Positions 1 to 8,716 of a stretch of 39,758 nucleotides of DNA are shown here, one piece after another. Source of the stretch: Gammaproteobacteria bacterium (GTDB lineage Bacteria > Pseudomonadota > Gammaproteobacteria > Steroidobacterales > Steroidobacteraceae); the NCBI GenBank assembly GCA_028870355.1, contig JAGWPU010000154.1:1-39758 (forward strand), written 5' to 3'. The position numbers and the translations under genes are program-made. Every line of letters starts with the position of its first letter. Positions within the stretch are counted from its first letter, which is position 1. Under the pieces are notes generated by a model, which worked only from the letters and a program-made list of their open reading frames with translations, made no database searches and was not told the origin of the DNA.

Positions 1-1504
1 CGCCCTTCTCGGTGCCCGCGACCTTGAAGTCCATGTCGCCGAGATGGTCCTCGTCGCCGAGGATGTCGGTGAGCACCTGGAAGCGATCCCCTTCCTTCAC
101 GAGCCCCATCGCGACGCCGGCGACCGGCGCCGCGATCGGCACGCCCGCATCCATCAAGGCGAGACTCGTGCCGCAGACGCTCGCCATCGAGCTCGAGCCG
201 TTCGATTCGAGGATCTCGGATACGACCCGGATCACGTAAGGAAACTTGTCCATGTCGGGCATCACCGCCCGGACACCGCGTTTCGCGAGGTTGCCGTGAC
301 CGATCTCGCGGCGCTTCGGCGAGCCGATCATCCCGGTCTCGCCGACGCTGAACGGCGGGAAATTGTAGTGCAGCATGAACGGCTCTTTGCGCTCGCCGGT
401 CAGCCCGTCGATGATCTGTGCGTCCCGCCCGGTGCCGAGCGTCGTGACCACGAGTGCCTGGGTCTCACCGCGCGTGAACAGCGCCGAGCCGTGCGTGCGC
501 GCGAGCACACCGGTGCGGATGCTGATCGGACGCACGGTCTTCGTATCGCGCCCGTCGATGCGGGAATGACCGTCGAGAATGCGTTCACGCACCAGGCGGT
601 ACTCGAGATTGAAGAACTCGTCACCGACCTGACCGACCGTGAACTTCGGCGCCTCGCCACCGGCCAGCTTCTCGAGCGCCGCGGTCTTGATCTCGCCGAT
701 GCGCGCATGGCGCTGCTGCTTCTCGGTGATCGCGTACGCCTCCGACAGCGGCTTCTCGACGAGCGCTCGCAAGGCGTCCTTCAGTTCCGTGTTCGGCGGC
801 GGCGCGACCCAGTCCCATTTCGGCTTGCCAGCCGCGGCGGCGAGTTCGCGAATCGCCGTGATCGCCGTCTGCATCTGTTCGTGGCCGAACATCACGGCCC
901 CGAGCATCACGTCCTCCGGCAACCCGTCGGCCTCCGACTCGACCATCAACACGCCTTCCTCGGTCCCGGCGACGACCAGGTCGAGTTGCGAATCCCGCAA
1001 CTGGGTCGCGGTCGGGTTCAGCACGTAATTGCCGCCGATGTAGCCGACGCGCGCCGCGCCGATCGGTCCGAGGAATGGCATGCCGGAAATCGCGAGTGCG
1101 GCGGACGCGCCGATCAGCGACGCGATGTCCGGATCCACTTCCGAATTCACCGACAGCACCGACGCGACGACCTGCACGTCGTTGATGAAGCCTTCCGGAA
1201 AGAGCGGCCGGATCGGCCGATCGATCAGGCGCGAGGTGAGGGTTTCCTTCTCGCTCGGGCGACCTTCACGCTTGAAGAATCCTCCCGGGATCCGGCCGGC
1301 GGCGTAGGTCTTCTCCTGGTAGTTCACCGTGAGCGGGAAGAAATCCCGTCCCGGCACGGCCTTCTTCGCGCCGACCGCGGTGACCAGCACGACGGTGTCG
1401 CTCATCGTGACGAGTACCGCCCCGTCCGCCTGGCGAGCGAGTTCGCCGGTCTCTATCGTGACCGTGTGGTCTCCATACTGAAAGCTTTTCTTGCTAGCGC
1501 TCAC
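1..1504 (-). CDS. pnp: Polynucleotide phosphorylase (partial, C-terminus off the left edge)
   Basis: This is the 3'-5' phosphorolytic exoribonuclease of the RNA degradosome, which shortens RNA using phosphate. About 501 residues are visible: the two RNase PH-like domains and the helical linker between them. The KH and S1 RNA-binding domains lie beyond the window. Recognisable blocks are [58 protein letters not shown], and near residue 490 the catalytic acidic stretch [12 protein letters not shown]. The start is GTG at 1504, giving [15 protein letters not shown]. It is preceded by a Shine-Dalgarno-like AAGGGG about 9 bases upstream, and the first ATG would delete conserved N-terminal sequence. 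The gene follows rpsO as in E. coli and probably shares its transcript. Identification is certain; only the truncation limits the call. Confidence 0.97.
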   Translation of the reverse strand, partial: MSASKKSFQYGDHTVTIETGELARQADGAVLVTMSDTVVLVTAVGAKKAVPGRDFFPLTVNYQEKTYAAGRIPGGFFKREGRPSEKETLTSRLIDRPIRPLFPEGFINDVQVVASVLSVNSEVDPDIASLIGASAALAISGMPFLGPIGAARVGYIGGNYVLNPTATQLRDSQLDLVVAGTEEGVLMVESEADGLPEDVMLGAVMFGHEQMQTAITAIRELAAAAGKPKWDWVAPPPNTELKDALRALVEKPLSEAYAITEKQQRHARIGEIKTAALEKLAGGEAPKFTVGQVGDEFFNLEYRLVRERILDGHSRIDGRDTKTVRPISIRTGVLARTHGSALFTRGETQALVVTTLGTGRDAQIIDGLTGERKEPFMLHYNFPPFSVGETGMIGSPKRREIGHGNLAKRGVRAVMPDMDKFPYVIRVVSEILESNGSSSMASVCGTSLALMDAGVPIAAPVAGVAMGLVKEGDRFQVLTDILGDEDHLGDMDFKVAGTEKG

Positions 1505-1554
1505 GTCGGCTGCCCCTTGGGAATTGGTCTTCGGTTCGAACGTTTCGGCACACG

Positions 1555-1575
1555 GGCGCCGCGGATCGCGGCGCC
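1555..1575 (-). terminator. GC-rich hairpin between rpsO and pnp
   Basis: A perfect 9-bp stem (GGCGCCGCG pairing with CGCGGCGCC) with a 3-base loop lies 8 bases past the rpsO stop and about 50 bases before pnp. No U-run follows. It is therefore more likely a processing, stabilising or partial attenuation element than a full intrinsic terminator. In E. coli the same interval carries a leaky terminator and the RNase III-cut hairpin used for PNPase autoregulation; equivalence here is inferred from position only. Confidence 0.55.
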
Positions 1576-1582
1576 GGTCCGG

Positions 1583-1852
1583 CTAGCGGCGCAGGCCGAG
1601 CCGCTCGACGACTTCGGCGTACTTCGCCGGCGTCGTGCTCTTCAGGTAGTCGAGAAGCTTGCGGCGCTGGTTGACCATCTTCAGCAGGCCGCGGCGGGAC
1701 GCATGGTCCGCCTTGTGCGCCTGGAAATGCTGGCCGAGACCATTGATGCGCTCCGAGAGCAGCGCGATCTGTACTTCCGGCGAGCCGGTGTCGTGGGATC
1801 CCCGCTGGAACTTGGCGACGATCCCGCTCTTGTCAGTTGACGTCATAGGCAT
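1583..1852 (-). CDS. rpsO: 30S ribosomal protein S15
   Basis: S15 is a primary 16S rRNA-binding protein of the small subunit platform. The 89-residue length equals that of E. coli S15, and family blocks are intact: [36 protein letters not shown], and the C-terminal VERLGLRR. The start chosen is the ATG at 1852, about 11 bases after an AGG purine patch. A second in-frame ATG at 1846 is farther from that patch. The gene lies between truB and pnp on the same strand and has its own promoter inside the end of truB. S15 represses its own mRNA in E. coli by a leader structure; the short leader here (about 40 bases) could serve this, but I cannot identify the fold. Confidence 0.98.
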   Translation of the reverse strand: MPMTSTDKSGIVAKFQRGSHDTGSPEVQIALLSERINGLGQHFQAHKADHASRRGLLKMVNQRRKLLDYLKSTTPAKYAEVVERLGLRR

Positions 1853-1899
1853 TGAAATCGAACCTCAATCAATCACTTAGACCCTGTAGGAAGCCGGGC

Positions 1900-1928
1900 A
1901 TTGTACGCGTCGGGCGGCCGGCCCTCAA
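1900..1928 (-). promoter_or_regulatory. Sigma-70-like promoter of rpsO-pnp
   Basis: Read on the minus strand, a -35 TTGAGG (1923-1928) and a -10 TACAAT (1900-1905) are separated by exactly 17 bases. They overlap the truB stop codon and would start RNA about 40 bases before rpsO. The location matches the internal rpsO promoter known in enterobacteria. It is seen by motif only. Confidence 0.6.
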
Positions 1929-2824
1929 GCGCGATTCGCAGCGGCGGAAATCAGCCGCACCGGCGCCAGTCGGCCCCGGTCAGAAATTTCACCGAGACCG
2001 AAAAAAACCATATCTTCCGAATACATGCGCACCGCTCCCGGGGCTTCGTGCGGCCAGTCGACCGCTCGCCCCTGGCGCAACGCGGCAACCGTCGCCGCCG
2101 ACAGTTCGATCCGGGGCACCGACTGCAGGGCCGCGTCCACCGGTAGCAGGGTGAGGTACCGTTCTGCGCTGTCCATCGATTCGAGCGTCCCGAAGCCCCG
2201 CAACGGCTGATCCGCGAACGGTGCGACCGCGGTGCGCCGCAACGCAGTCAGGTGCGCGACCGTGTCGAGCGTTGCGGCGAGGTCCTCGGCGAGCACCCGA
2301 ATGTAAGCGCCCTTCGAGCATCGCACGAAGAATCGCAGATCCGGCGCTCGATAGCCGAGCAACCGCAGTTCGCGAATCTCGACGCGCCGTGCCTCGCGCT
2401 CGCGGGTCTCGCCGGCGCGCGCGTACTCGTACAGCGGCCGTCCCGCCTGCTTGATCGCCGAATGCATCGGCGGGACCTGCAGATACTCGCGCGGAAACGC
2501 CTCGAGGGCGGCCCCGAGATCGGCTTCGGACCACGTCGGGAGCGTGCGTCGCTCGATCACCGGGGACTCCCGGTCAGCGCTCGCGGTGCGTTCACCGAGC
2601 CGGGCCGTGACTTCGTACGACTTGTCCGCCGCGAGCAGGCCCGACGCGAACTTCGTCGCCTCTCCGAAACTGATCGGTAGCATCCCCTCCGCGAGCGGAT
2701 CGAGGGAGCCGGTGTGACCGGCCTTCGCGGCCGAGAACAAGCGCTTCGCGCGGGCGACCGCCGCAGCCGAACTCAACCCGAGCGGTTTGTCGAGCAGCAA
2801 GATTCCGTGGACGGCGTCGATCAT
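1925..2824 (-). CDS. truB: tRNA pseudouridine(55) synthase TruB
   Basis: TruB converts U55 in the T loop of tRNAs to pseudouridine and acts as a tRNA chaperone. The protein is 299 residues, close to the usual 300-315. The N-terminal GILLLDKPLGLSS motif is followed by GHTGSLDPLAEGMLP, in which Asp42 is the expected catalytic aspartate. Later motifs are VPPMHSAIKQAGRPLYEYAR and the KGAYIRVLAEDL block. The C-terminal part fits a short TruB_C domain rather than a full PUA domain. The start codon overlaps the rbfA stop as ATGA (2821-2824), so translation is probably coupled. The operon order rbfA-truB-rpsO is the standard gammaproteobacterial one. Confidence 0.97.
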   Translation of the reverse strand: MIDAVHGILLLDKPLGLSSAAAVARAKRLFSAAKAGHTGSLDPLAEGMLPISFGEATKFASGLLAADKSYEVTARLGERTASADRESPVIERRTLPTWSEADLGAALEAFPREYLQVPPMHSAIKQAGRPLYEYARAGETREREARRVEIRELRLLGYRAPDLRFFVRCSKGAYIRVLAEDLAATLDTVAHLTALRRTAVAPFADQPLRGFGTLESMDSAERYLTLLPVDAALQSVPRIELSAATVAALRQGRAVDWPHEAPGAVRMYSEDMVFFGLGEISDRGRLAPVRLISAAANRA

Positions 2825-3204
2825 CCGCGGTCCGAGCCAGGCTCGTTCGGCTCGTTCGGCTCGTTCGCCTCGTCGATCAGTCGCGAGAGTCGCACGCCCC
2901 GTTCGATCGACTCGTCGATTGCGAAGGTGAGCGCCGGCGCCTGGCGGATCTCGAGCGCGCGCGACAACGCATTGCGCAGGAATCCCGCCGCGCTCTCGAG
3001 CCCCTGCTGCACCTTCGGATCCGGACCCTCGTGTCCGAACACGAGGTAGTAGACCTTCGCCGTCCGCAGATCGGCGCCGACCTCGACCTCCGTGATCGTC
3101 ACGTTACCGATGCGCGCATCCTTCACGTCGCGCCGCAGCGACTCGGTGAGCACCCGCTGGATCTGAGCGGCCAGCCGCTTCGCCCGCGGATTGTCCTTCG
3201 CCAT
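2821..3204 (-). CDS. rbfA: Ribosome-binding factor A
   Basis: RbfA is a small KH-fold protein that binds the immature 30S subunit and helps mature the 16S rRNA 5' end, notably in the cold. The 127-residue product has the family opening (NPRAKRLAAQIQRVLTESLR), the VTITEVEVGADLRTAKVYY strand region, and the conserved block around FLRNALSRALEIRQAPALTF and DESIERGVRLSRLID. The core ends near residue 112. The tail holds three exact copies of Asn-Glu-Pro encoded by a 9-base tandem repeat, then GSDRG. It sits 28 bases after infB and overlaps truB by four bases. Confidence 0.96.
   Translation of the reverse strand: MAKDNPRAKRLAAQIQRVLTESLRRDVKDARIGNVTITEVEVGADLRTAKVYYLVFGHEGPDPKVQQGLESAAGFLRNALSRALEIRQAPALTFAIDESIERGVRLSRLIDEANEPNEPNEPGSDRG
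2840..2866 (-). repeat. rbfA: Three exact 9-bp tandem repeats in the rbfA tail
   Basis: The plus-strand unit GGCTCGTTC occurs three times back to back (2840-2848, 2849-2857, 2858-2866). It encodes the repeated Asn-Glu-Pro of the RbfA C-terminal tail. Because the unit is a multiple of three, copy-number change would alter tail length without breaking the frame or the truB overlap. Confidence 0.9.
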
Positions 3205-3232
3205 CGCGCCTCCCCGAGTCGCGCGCGCCGCT

Positions 3233-5746
3233 CTACAGCGCGCGGGCGACCTCGACCCGCGAGTAGCACTCGATCTGGTCGCCTTCGCGGACGTCGTTGT
3301 AGTTCTTCACGCCGATGCCGCATTCGGTGCCGGCGCGAACCTCGTTGACGTCGTCCTTGAAGCGCCGTAGCGACTCGAGTGCACCCTCGAAGATCACCAC
3401 GTTGTCGCGCAACACCCGAATCGGGAAATTGCGGCGCACGTAGCCGTCGATCACCATGCAGCCCGCGACCGTGCCGAACTTGCTCGATCGGAACACGGTG
3501 CGTACCTCGGCCAGGCCGACGATCTGCTCCTTCACCTCCGGCGCGAGCATTCCGGTCAGCAGCGCCCGTACGTCGTCGATCGCTTCGTAGATCACGCTGT
3601 AATAGCGCACCTCGACACCGTGGTCCTTGATCGCCGCGCGCGCCGCGGCATCGCCGCGAACGTTGAACGCGATGATCTGGGCCTTCGACGCCGCGGCGAG
3701 CGTGACGTCCGACTCGGTGATGCCGCCGACGCCGGCCGCGATCACGTTCACGGCGACCTCGCCCGTGGACAGGCCGACCAGCGCGTCGCGCAGCGCCTCG
3801 ACGCTGCCTTGCACGTCCGCCTTCACGACCACCGGTACGACACTCGCCTTCGCCTCGCCCATCGCCGTCAGCACGTCCTGCATCGTCGCGCTCTGCTTCG
3901 CGAGCTTCACGTCGCGGGACTTCGACTGCCGATGCAGCGCGACTTCCCGCGCCTTGCGTTCACTCTCGACGACCAGCAGTTCGTCACCCGCATTCGGCGC
4001 TGCGGAGAGGCCGAGCACGACGACCGGCATCGCCGGGCCAGCGCTGTCGACCGGGCGACCCGCCTCGTCGAACAGCGCGCGCACGCGCCCGAATTCCTGA
4101 CCCGCCAGGACGGGGTCGCCGAGCTTGAGCGTGCCACGCAACACGAGCACCGTCGCGACCGGGCCGCGACCCTTCTCGATGCTCGACTCGATCACGTAGC
4201 CGGCGGCGAACCCCTCGACCGGGGCCTTCAGCTCGAGAACCTCGGCCTGCAGCAGCAGGCTCTCGAGGAGCTGCTCGACGCCCTCGCCGGTGCGGGCCGA
4301 CACCGGGACGAAGATGTTCTCGCCGCCCCATTCCTCGGGGATCACGCCGTACTTCGTGAGCTCCTGCTTCACGCGCTCCGGGTCCGCTTCCGGCTTGTCG
4401 ATCTTGTTCAGCGCGACCACGATCGGCACCTTCGCCGCCTGCGCGTGCTGGATCGCCTCGATCGTCTGCGGCATCGCACCGTCGTCGGCGGCGACGACCA
4501 GGATCACGATGTCAGTCACCTGGGCGCCGCGCGCCCGCATCGACGTGAAGGCCGCATGGCCGGGCGTGTCGAGGAACGTGACCATGCCCTTCGGCGTCTC
4601 GACGTGGTACGCACCGATGTGCTGCGTGATCCCGCCGGCTTCGCCGGCCGCGACCTTGGTGCGCCGGATGTAGTCGAGCAGGGACGTCTTGCCGTGATCC
4701 ACGTGTCCCATCACGGTCACGACCGGCGGTCGTGACAGCATTTCGAACGTGTCGGTCTGCCCGCCCTGCAGGTCGGACTCGATCTCGTTCTCCTTGCGGA
4801 CGACGGGCTTGTGACCCATTTCTTCGACGACGAGCACCGCGACGTCCTGGTCGATCGTCTGATTGATCGTGGCCATCACGCCCATCGTCATCAGCACCTT
4901 GATGACCTCGGTCGCCTTCACCGCCATCTTCTGCGCCAGTTCCGCGACCGTCATCGCCTCGCCGACCGGCACCTCGCGCACGACCCGGGCGGTCGGCATC
5001 TCGAAGCCGTGCTTCCCATCCGATTCGCCGAAGGTGCGCCGACGCGTGTCCCGCGTCTTCTTCTTCTTGTGCCGCGAACTCACGTCGCCCGCGATGTGCA
5101 GTTCCTGCCGGCCGTAGCGCGTCGCACGGTCGTCGCTCGCCGTGCGCACGGGCTTCGCCGGAGCCGGCTTCGCAACCGCCGCCGCCTTGCGCGCAACTTC
5201 CGCGGCCTCGCGTGCGGCCACCTCGGCCTGCCGCCGCGCCTCCTCCTCCGCCGTGCGCTGGCGCGCCTCTTCGTCCGAACGACGACGGCTCTCTTCTTCC
5301 TGGCGCTCACGGTCGAGCCGCTCGCGCTCGCGCCGCTCCTGTTCCTCGCGCTCGAGCGCGGCCCGCGCCTGCTCCTCGGTCTCGCGCTGCCGATCGATCT
5401 CCTCCTGCTGCAATCGTGCCTGATCCTCGAGGACCTCGCGCTTCACGTAGGTGCGCTTGCTGCGCACTTCGACGTTGACCGTGCGCGCGCGCCCCTGGAC
5501 GCTCGCGAGCTTGAGTTCGGACTGCGACTTGCGCCGCAAGGTGATCTTGCGCGGCGCGGCGTCGCCCTGCGCGTCGTCGCGCCCGTGCGTGCGCCGCAGG
5601 TGCGTCAGCAGCTCGTGCTTCGCCTCCTCGCTGATGATCCCGTTCGGTCCGTCCACCTGGATGCCCGCCTGGCCGAGCTGCTGGAGCAGCCGATCGACCG
5701 GAACCTTCAGGACTTCGGCGAATTGTGAAACCGTGACATCGGCCAT
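3233..5746 (-). CDS. infB: Translation initiation factor IF-2
   Basis: IF-2 is the GTPase that brings fMet-tRNA to the 30S subunit and promotes subunit joining. The 837 residues show an IF2-N domain (about 1-54), a charged Arg/Glu-rich linker likely to form a long helix (about 105-190), and a second IF2-N-like segment (about 255-315). The G domain carries G1 GHVDHGKT (347-354), G3 DTPGH (393-397) and G4 NKID (447-450). The beta-barrel and C-terminal fMet-tRNA-binding domains follow, ending [19 protein letters not shown]. Length is within the gammaproteobacterial range. It lies 10 bases after nusA and 28 bases before rbfA. E. coli makes shorter IF-2 forms from internal starts; I cannot tell whether that occurs here. 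Confidence 0.98.
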   Translation of the reverse strand: MADVTVSQFAEVLKVPVDRLLQQLGQAGIQVDGPNGIISEEAKHELLTHLRRTHGRDDAQGDAAPRKITLRRKSQSELKLASVQGRARTVNVEVRSKRTYVKREVLEDQARLQQEEIDRQRETEEQARAALEREEQERRERERLDRERQEEESRRRSDEEARQRTAEEEARRQAEVAAREAAEVARKAAAVAKPAPAKPVRTASDDRATRYGRQELHIAGDVSSRHKKKKTRDTRRRTFGESDGKHGFEMPTARVVREVPVGEAMTVAELAQKMAVKATEVIKVLMTMGVMATINQTIDQDVAVLVVEEMGHKPVVRKENEIESDLQGGQTDTFEMLSRPPVVTVMGHVDHGKTSLLDYIRRTKVAAGEAGGITQHIGAYHVETPKGMVTFLDTPGHAAFTSMRARGAQVTDIVILVVAADDGAMPQTIEAIQHAQAAKVPIVVALNKIDKPEADPERVKQELTKYGVIPEEWGGENIFVPVSARTGEGVEQLLESLLLQAEVLELKAPVEGFAAGYVIESSIEKGRGPVATVLVLRGTLKLGDPVLAGQEFGRVRALFDEAGRPVDSAGPAMPVVVLGLSAAPNAGDELLVVESERKAREVALHRQSKSRDVKLAKQSATMQDVLTAMGEAKASVVPVVVKADVQGSVEALRDALVGLSTGEVAVNVIAAGVGGITESDVTLAAASKAQIIAFNVRGDAAARAAIKDHGVEVRYYSVIYEAIDDVRALLTGMLAPEVKEQIVGLAEVRTVFRSSKFGTVAGCMVIDGYVRRNFPIRVLRDNVVIFEGALESLRRFKDDVNEVRAGTECGIGVKNYNDVREGDQIECYSRVEVARAL

Positions 5747-5756
5747 CGTCCCGCTC

Positions 5757-7268
5757 CTAGGCCTTCGCCTGTTCGGTGGTCGCGTCCTGCTCGAACCAGT
5801 GCTTGCGCGCCTCCATGATCAGATCCGCCGCCGCCTTCTCGTCGACACCACCGATCTCGACGAGCTCGTCGACCGCGAGGTCCGCGAGGTCGTCGCGCGT
5901 CCGAACGCCCTTCGCGGCGAGCGCCGCCGCGAGCTCGCGCCCGGCGAGCTCGACGAGGTCGGGAGCCGGCGTCCCGTCCGACGCGGATTCCTCGCTCGCG
6001 ATCGCCAGGGTGAGCAGCACGTCGCGTGCGCGCGTACGCAGCTCCTTCACGATCTCCTCGTCGAACTCCTCGATGCTGTTGAGTTCGCTCGCCGGCACGT
6101 AGGCGATCTCCTCGATCGTCGAGAATCCTTCCTGGACCAGGATCGTCGCGACATCGGCATCGACGTCGAGCTGCTTCATGAACGTCTCGCGCAAGGCCTG
6201 TGACTCCGACTCGCTCTTCGCTTCGGCCTGCGTCTCGCTCATCACGTTGAGCTCCCAGCCGGTGAGCTCGCTCGCGAGGCGGATGTTCTGACCGCCGCGG
6301 CCGATCGCCTGCGACAGCTTGTCCTCGGCGACCGCGATGTCCATCGCGTGCGAGTCCTCGTCGACGACGATCGAGGTGACCTCGGCCGGCGCCATCGCGT
6401 TGATCACGAACTGCGCCGGATTCTCGTCGTGAGGGATGATGTCCACGCGCTCGCCGGCGATCTCGTTGGACACCGCCTGCACGCGCGATCCGCGCATGCC
6501 GACGCACGCGCCGACCGGATCGATGCGCGGATCGTTGCTGCGCACCGCGATCTTCGCGCGCACGCCCGGATCGCGCGCCGCCGCGAGGATGTTGATCAGG
6601 CCCTGCCCGACCTCCGGGACCTCGAGCTTGAACAGCTCGACGAGAAACTCCGGAGCGGTGCGCGACATGAACAGCTGCGGTCCGCGGGGCTCGGAACGCA
6701 CTTCCTTCAGGTACGCCTTGATGCGGTCCTGGGAGCGCACGGGTTCGCGCGGGATCATCTCCTCGCGCGGAATGAACCCTTCCGCGTTCGACCCCAGATC
6801 GACGAACACGCCGTTGCGGTCGACGCGCTTCACGATTCCGCTCACCAGCGTGCCGGCGCGATCCCGATACGCGTCGACGACCTGGGCGCGTTCTGCCTCG
6901 CGAACCTTCTGCACGATCACCTGCTTCGCGGTCTGCGCGAGGATCCGGCCGAAAGGCACCGATTCCATCGGCTGCTCGACGAAGCCGCCGGGCGCCGCGT
7001 CGGCGTCCAGCTCGTGCGCGTCCTCCAGCCTCAGTTCGCGCTCCGGTACCTCGAGCTCGCTCGAGTCGTCCGCGAACACCTTCCAGCGGCGAAACGTGTC
7101 GTAATCCCCGGTCTTGCGATTGATCGCGACCCGAACGTCGAGTTCCTCGCCGTGCTTCTTGCGGGTCGCGGACGCGAGCGCCGCCTCGAGCGCTTCGAAG
7201 ATGATTTCCTTGTCGACGCCCTTCTCGTTCGAGACCGCGTCGACGGCCATCAAGATCTCTTTGTTCAT
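5757..7268 (-). CDS. nusA: Transcription termination/antitermination factor NusA
   Basis: NusA binds RNA polymerase and nascent RNA and modulates pausing, termination and antitermination. The 503-residue product starts at the ATG at 7268 ([18 protein letters not shown]), about 11 bases after an AGGAG. The reading frame stays open upstream, but that extension has no family similarity. Domains in order are the polymerase-binding N-terminal domain, an S1 domain ([20 protein letters not shown]) and two KH domains ([16 protein letters not shown] and [15 protein letters not shown]). The C-terminus has two acidic helix-hairpin-helix repeats, as in gammaproteobacterial NusA. It lies between rimP (59 bases upstream) and infB (10 bases downstream). 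NusA often controls its own operon, which is relevant to the terminator-rich rimP leader. Confidence 0.97.
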   Translation of the reverse strand: MNKEILMAVDAVSNEKGVDKEIIFEALEAALASATRKKHGEELDVRVAINRKTGDYDTFRRWKVFADDSSELEVPERELRLEDAHELDADAAPGGFVEQPMESVPFGRILAQTAKQVIVQKVREAERAQVVDAYRDRAGTLVSGIVKRVDRNGVFVDLGSNAEGFIPREEMIPREPVRSQDRIKAYLKEVRSEPRGPQLFMSRTAPEFLVELFKLEVPEVGQGLINILAAARDPGVRAKIAVRSNDPRIDPVGACVGMRGSRVQAVSNEIAGERVDIIPHDENPAQFVINAMAPAEVTSIVVDEDSHAMDIAVAEDKLSQAIGRGGQNIRLASELTGWELNVMSETQAEAKSESESQALRETFMKQLDVDADVATILVQEGFSTIEEIAYVPASELNSIEEFDEEIVKELRTRARDVLLTLAIASEESASDGTPAPDLVELAGRELAAALAAKGVRTRDDLADLAVDELVEIGGVDEKAAADLIMEARKHWFEQDATTEQAKA

Positions 7269-7327
7269 GATCGTCAAGACTCCTGCATCAGTACGGCCCA
7301 TCGCTCGCGCCGGCGACACCCGCGCGC

Positions 7328-7783
7328 TCAAACCGGCCGCAGTCTCGCCTTCTGAATTCGATCGAACGGCAACACGAACCCCCGTCCATCGACATCGACC
7401 TCGATCGCCTCGCCGTCGACCCGTCGCAACACGCCGACGAAGCGGCGCCGCCCATCGAGCGGCAGCTTCAACTCGACGAACACGCGTTCGCCGACGAAAC
7501 GCTCGAAATGCGCCGGGGTGCGCAGGACCCGGTCCCAGCCCGGGGACGACACCTCGAGGGTGTAGTTCCCCGGAATCGGGTCCACGCGGTCCAGCACCTC
7601 GCTGACCGCGTCGCTCACTCGCGCACAATCGTCGACGGTGACCGAGCCGCCCTCGCGCGCATCGCGGTCGATGAACACGCGCAGTACGCCACCCCGCCCG
7701 GCGCGAGCGAACTCGACGTCGACCAGTTCGAAATGCAGCGCGGCGACCGCTGGTTCCAACAAGCGCACAAGATCGTTGCGCAT
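7328..7783 (-). CDS. rimP: Ribosome maturation factor RimP
   Basis: RimP assists early 30S subunit assembly. The start is the ATG at 7783 ([16 protein letters not shown]), preceded by GAAGGG at a suitable distance. This gives 151 residues against 150 in E. coli. The same frame is open upstream to 7933, but that segment crosses two terminator hairpins and is not coding. Visible signatures are [22 protein letters not shown], the segment [16 protein letters not shown], and [20 protein letters not shown]. The C-terminal SH3-like part ends [15 protein letters not shown]. It is the first gene of the operon that continues with nusA and infB. Confidence 0.97.
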   Translation of the reverse strand: MRNDLVRLLEPAVAALHFELVDVEFARAGRGGVLRVFIDRDAREGGSVTVDDCARVSDAVSEVLDRVDPIPGNYTLEVSSPGWDRVLRTPAHFERFVGERVFVELKLPLDGRRRFVGVLRRVDGEAIEVDVDGRGFVLPFDRIQKARLRPV

Positions 7784-7803
7784 CGTCAAAATCCCTTCGC
7801 GGA

Positions 7804-7827
7804 CAAAAAAGGGGACCGTCGGCCCCC
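7804..7827 (-). terminator. Intrinsic terminator/attenuator T2 just before rimP
   Basis: On the minus strand GGGGGCC pairs with GGTCCCC (7 bp, one G-U pair, 3-base loop), followed by six U residues (7805-7810). The U-run ends only about 21 bases before the rimP ATG. It lies inside the rimP leader, downstream of the predicted promoter, so it must be read through for operon expression. Confidence 0.7.
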
Positions 7828-7834
7828 TGTAATG

Positions 7835-7860
7835 AAAAAGCCCCGTCGTCGGGGCTTTTT
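7835..7860. terminator. Bidirectional intrinsic terminator-like hairpin T1 in the rimP leader
   Basis: AAAAAGCCCC (7835-7844) pairs with GGGGCTTTTT (7851-7860) around a 6-base loop. On either strand the GC stem is followed by a U-run. On the minus strand it is the first of two consecutive terminators between the predicted promoter and rimP. No plus-strand gene needs it. Confidence 0.75.
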
Positions 7861-7880
7861 CCACCAAAGCGCGTTCATTC

Positions 7881-7903
7881 GAACGGCCCCCGGGAGGCCG
7901 TTC
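7881..7903 (-). promoter_or_regulatory. Upstream hairpin H1 of the rimP leader
   Basis: GAACGGCC pairs with GGCCGTTC in an 8-bp stem. Its minus-strand 3' half contains GGGGGCCG, the same 8 bases that form the 5' arm of T2, and it also complements the GCCCC arm of T1. H1 could therefore pair in place of arms of either terminator, as expected of an attenuation leader. This is inferred from sequence; no folding was computed. Confidence 0.5.
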
Positions 7904-7951
7904 GCGGGCGCGTGGCGTCCAATCGCCAACCACCCCCGCCGAACCGACGGA

Positions 7952-7980
7952 AGTATAGTGTGCGCCGATCGTTCGGTAAA
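7952..7980 (-). promoter_or_regulatory. Sigma-70-like promoter of the rimP-nusA-infB operon
   Basis: On the minus strand a -35 TTTACC (7975-7980) and a -10 TATACT (7952-7957) are spaced by exactly 17 bases. This is the best promoter match in the window. Transcription would begin near 7945 and yield a leader of about 160 bases containing H1, T1 and T2. Confidence 0.7.
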
Positions 7981-8011
7981 CCCCGGGCGCTCATCCAGGG
8001 TCCCGCAAAGA

Positions 8012-8046
8012 CAAAAAAAACCGGGATCGCGAAGCGCGATCCCGGC
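8012..8046 (-). terminator. Intrinsic terminator of the RRM gene
   Basis: CCGGGATCGCG (8021-8031) pairs with CGCGATCCCGG (8035-8045) around a 3-base loop. On the minus strand a run of eight U residues follows (8013-8020). It lies about 32 bases past the stop of the RRM gene, so that gene is monocistronic and insulated from the rimP operon. Confidence 0.9.
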
Positions 8047-8077
8047 TGGTCGGGAACCCGTGGGTCCCCGCAGGTCC

Positions 8078-8371
8078 TTACCAGCGCTTCGGACCGCGCG
8101 AACCGCCGCCGCCGCCGCCGCCGCCGCCGGAACGCTCCTGCGCTTCGTTCACCTTGAGCACGCGCCCCTGGAGTTCCTGGCCGTTCAAAGCCTGCATCGC
8201 ACGAGCCGCATCGGCGCTCGCCATCTCGACGAAACCGAACCCGCGCGGACGACCGGTTTCACGATCGTTGATCAGCGCGACGGATTGGACCGGACCGTGC
8301 TTCTCGAAGAGACCACGGACCGCCGCTTCGTCCATCGAGAACGGGAGATTGCCTACATACATCTTCGTCAT
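8078..8371 (-). CDS. Small RNA-binding protein with one RRM and a glycine-rich tail
   Basis: The 97-residue protein is a single RNA-recognition motif. RNP2 is MYVGNL (4-9) and RNP1 is RGFGFVEM (43-50), with the usual helix 1 between them (DEAAVRGLFEKHG). After residue 80 comes a run of nine glycines and the end SRGPKRW. This layout is that of the bacterial glycine-rich RNA-binding proteins of cyanobacteria and proteobacteria, several of which are cold-induced and bind single-stranded RNA. The start is the ATG at 8371. The open frame continues upstream to 8446, but the RRM begins exactly at MTKMYVGN. It has its own terminator and a long candidate leader. The specific target is unknown. Confidence 0.93.
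   Translation of the reverse strand: MTKMYVGNLPFSMDEAAVRGLFEKHGPVQSVALINDRETGRPRGFGFVEMASADAARAMQALNGQELQGRVLKVNEAQERSGGGGGGGGGSRGPKRW
8103..8129 (-). repeat. CCG trinucleotide tract encoding poly-glycine
   Basis: About nine consecutive CCG triplets (GGC-type glycine codons on the minus strand) encode Gly82-Gly90 of the RRM protein. Nearly pure trinucleotide tracts can slip during replication; here that would change tail length in frame. Confidence 0.85.
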
Positions 8372-8555
8372 TGAGAAAAACCCTAACACTTTGGAAAGAC
8401 TCATCGGCGGAACGTCCGCAGAACCGGTTCGGTTCGCGCGGAACACCCGCCACCTCGGTCGAGGAGACCTGCTTTGTGGGTGATGGTCGACCGATGGGTT
8501 TCATCGGCGTGTCGGCCAGCCACGATACAAATTAGATTTTCACCAACCGGGGCCG

Positions 8556-8584
8556 ATTCTACACGATCGCCAATCGCTTGAAAA
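8556..8584 (-). promoter_or_regulatory. Candidate promoter of the RRM gene, with a long leader
   Basis: The interval 8372-8716 has no gene. On the minus strand it holds a -10 TAGAAT (8556-8561) and a weak -35 TTTTCA (8579-8584) at 17-base spacing. An AT-rich stretch (8585-8606) upstream resembles an UP element. The implied leader is about 178 bases and contains a small hairpin (CCGATG/CATCGG, near 8490-8510). Long leaders are typical of cold-regulated RNA-binding protein genes, but cold control is a guess. On the plus strand only a weak TATCCT (8678-8683) before icd stands out. Confidence 0.4.
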
Positions 8585-8716
8585 TCGGAATATTTATCAT
8601 TTTCGACCGGCGGGTGTCGCGATGCAGCATCCGGTTCGCATCGCGCCGCCGCACTGCCCGCACGCCGCCGATTTGAGTATCCTAGCGGGCTGTCATTCCG
8701 CCGGGACTGCGCCGCC

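Noticed and set aside
44..1840. A 598-codon plus-strand open frame
   Set aside because: It is antisense to pnp and rpsO, both of which are unmistakable; its translation shows no domain and has the composition of an antisense frame.
7784..7933. A 50-residue N-terminal extension of RimP
   Set aside because: The extension runs through two intrinsic terminators and the usual RimP start with a Shine-Dalgarno lies at 7783.
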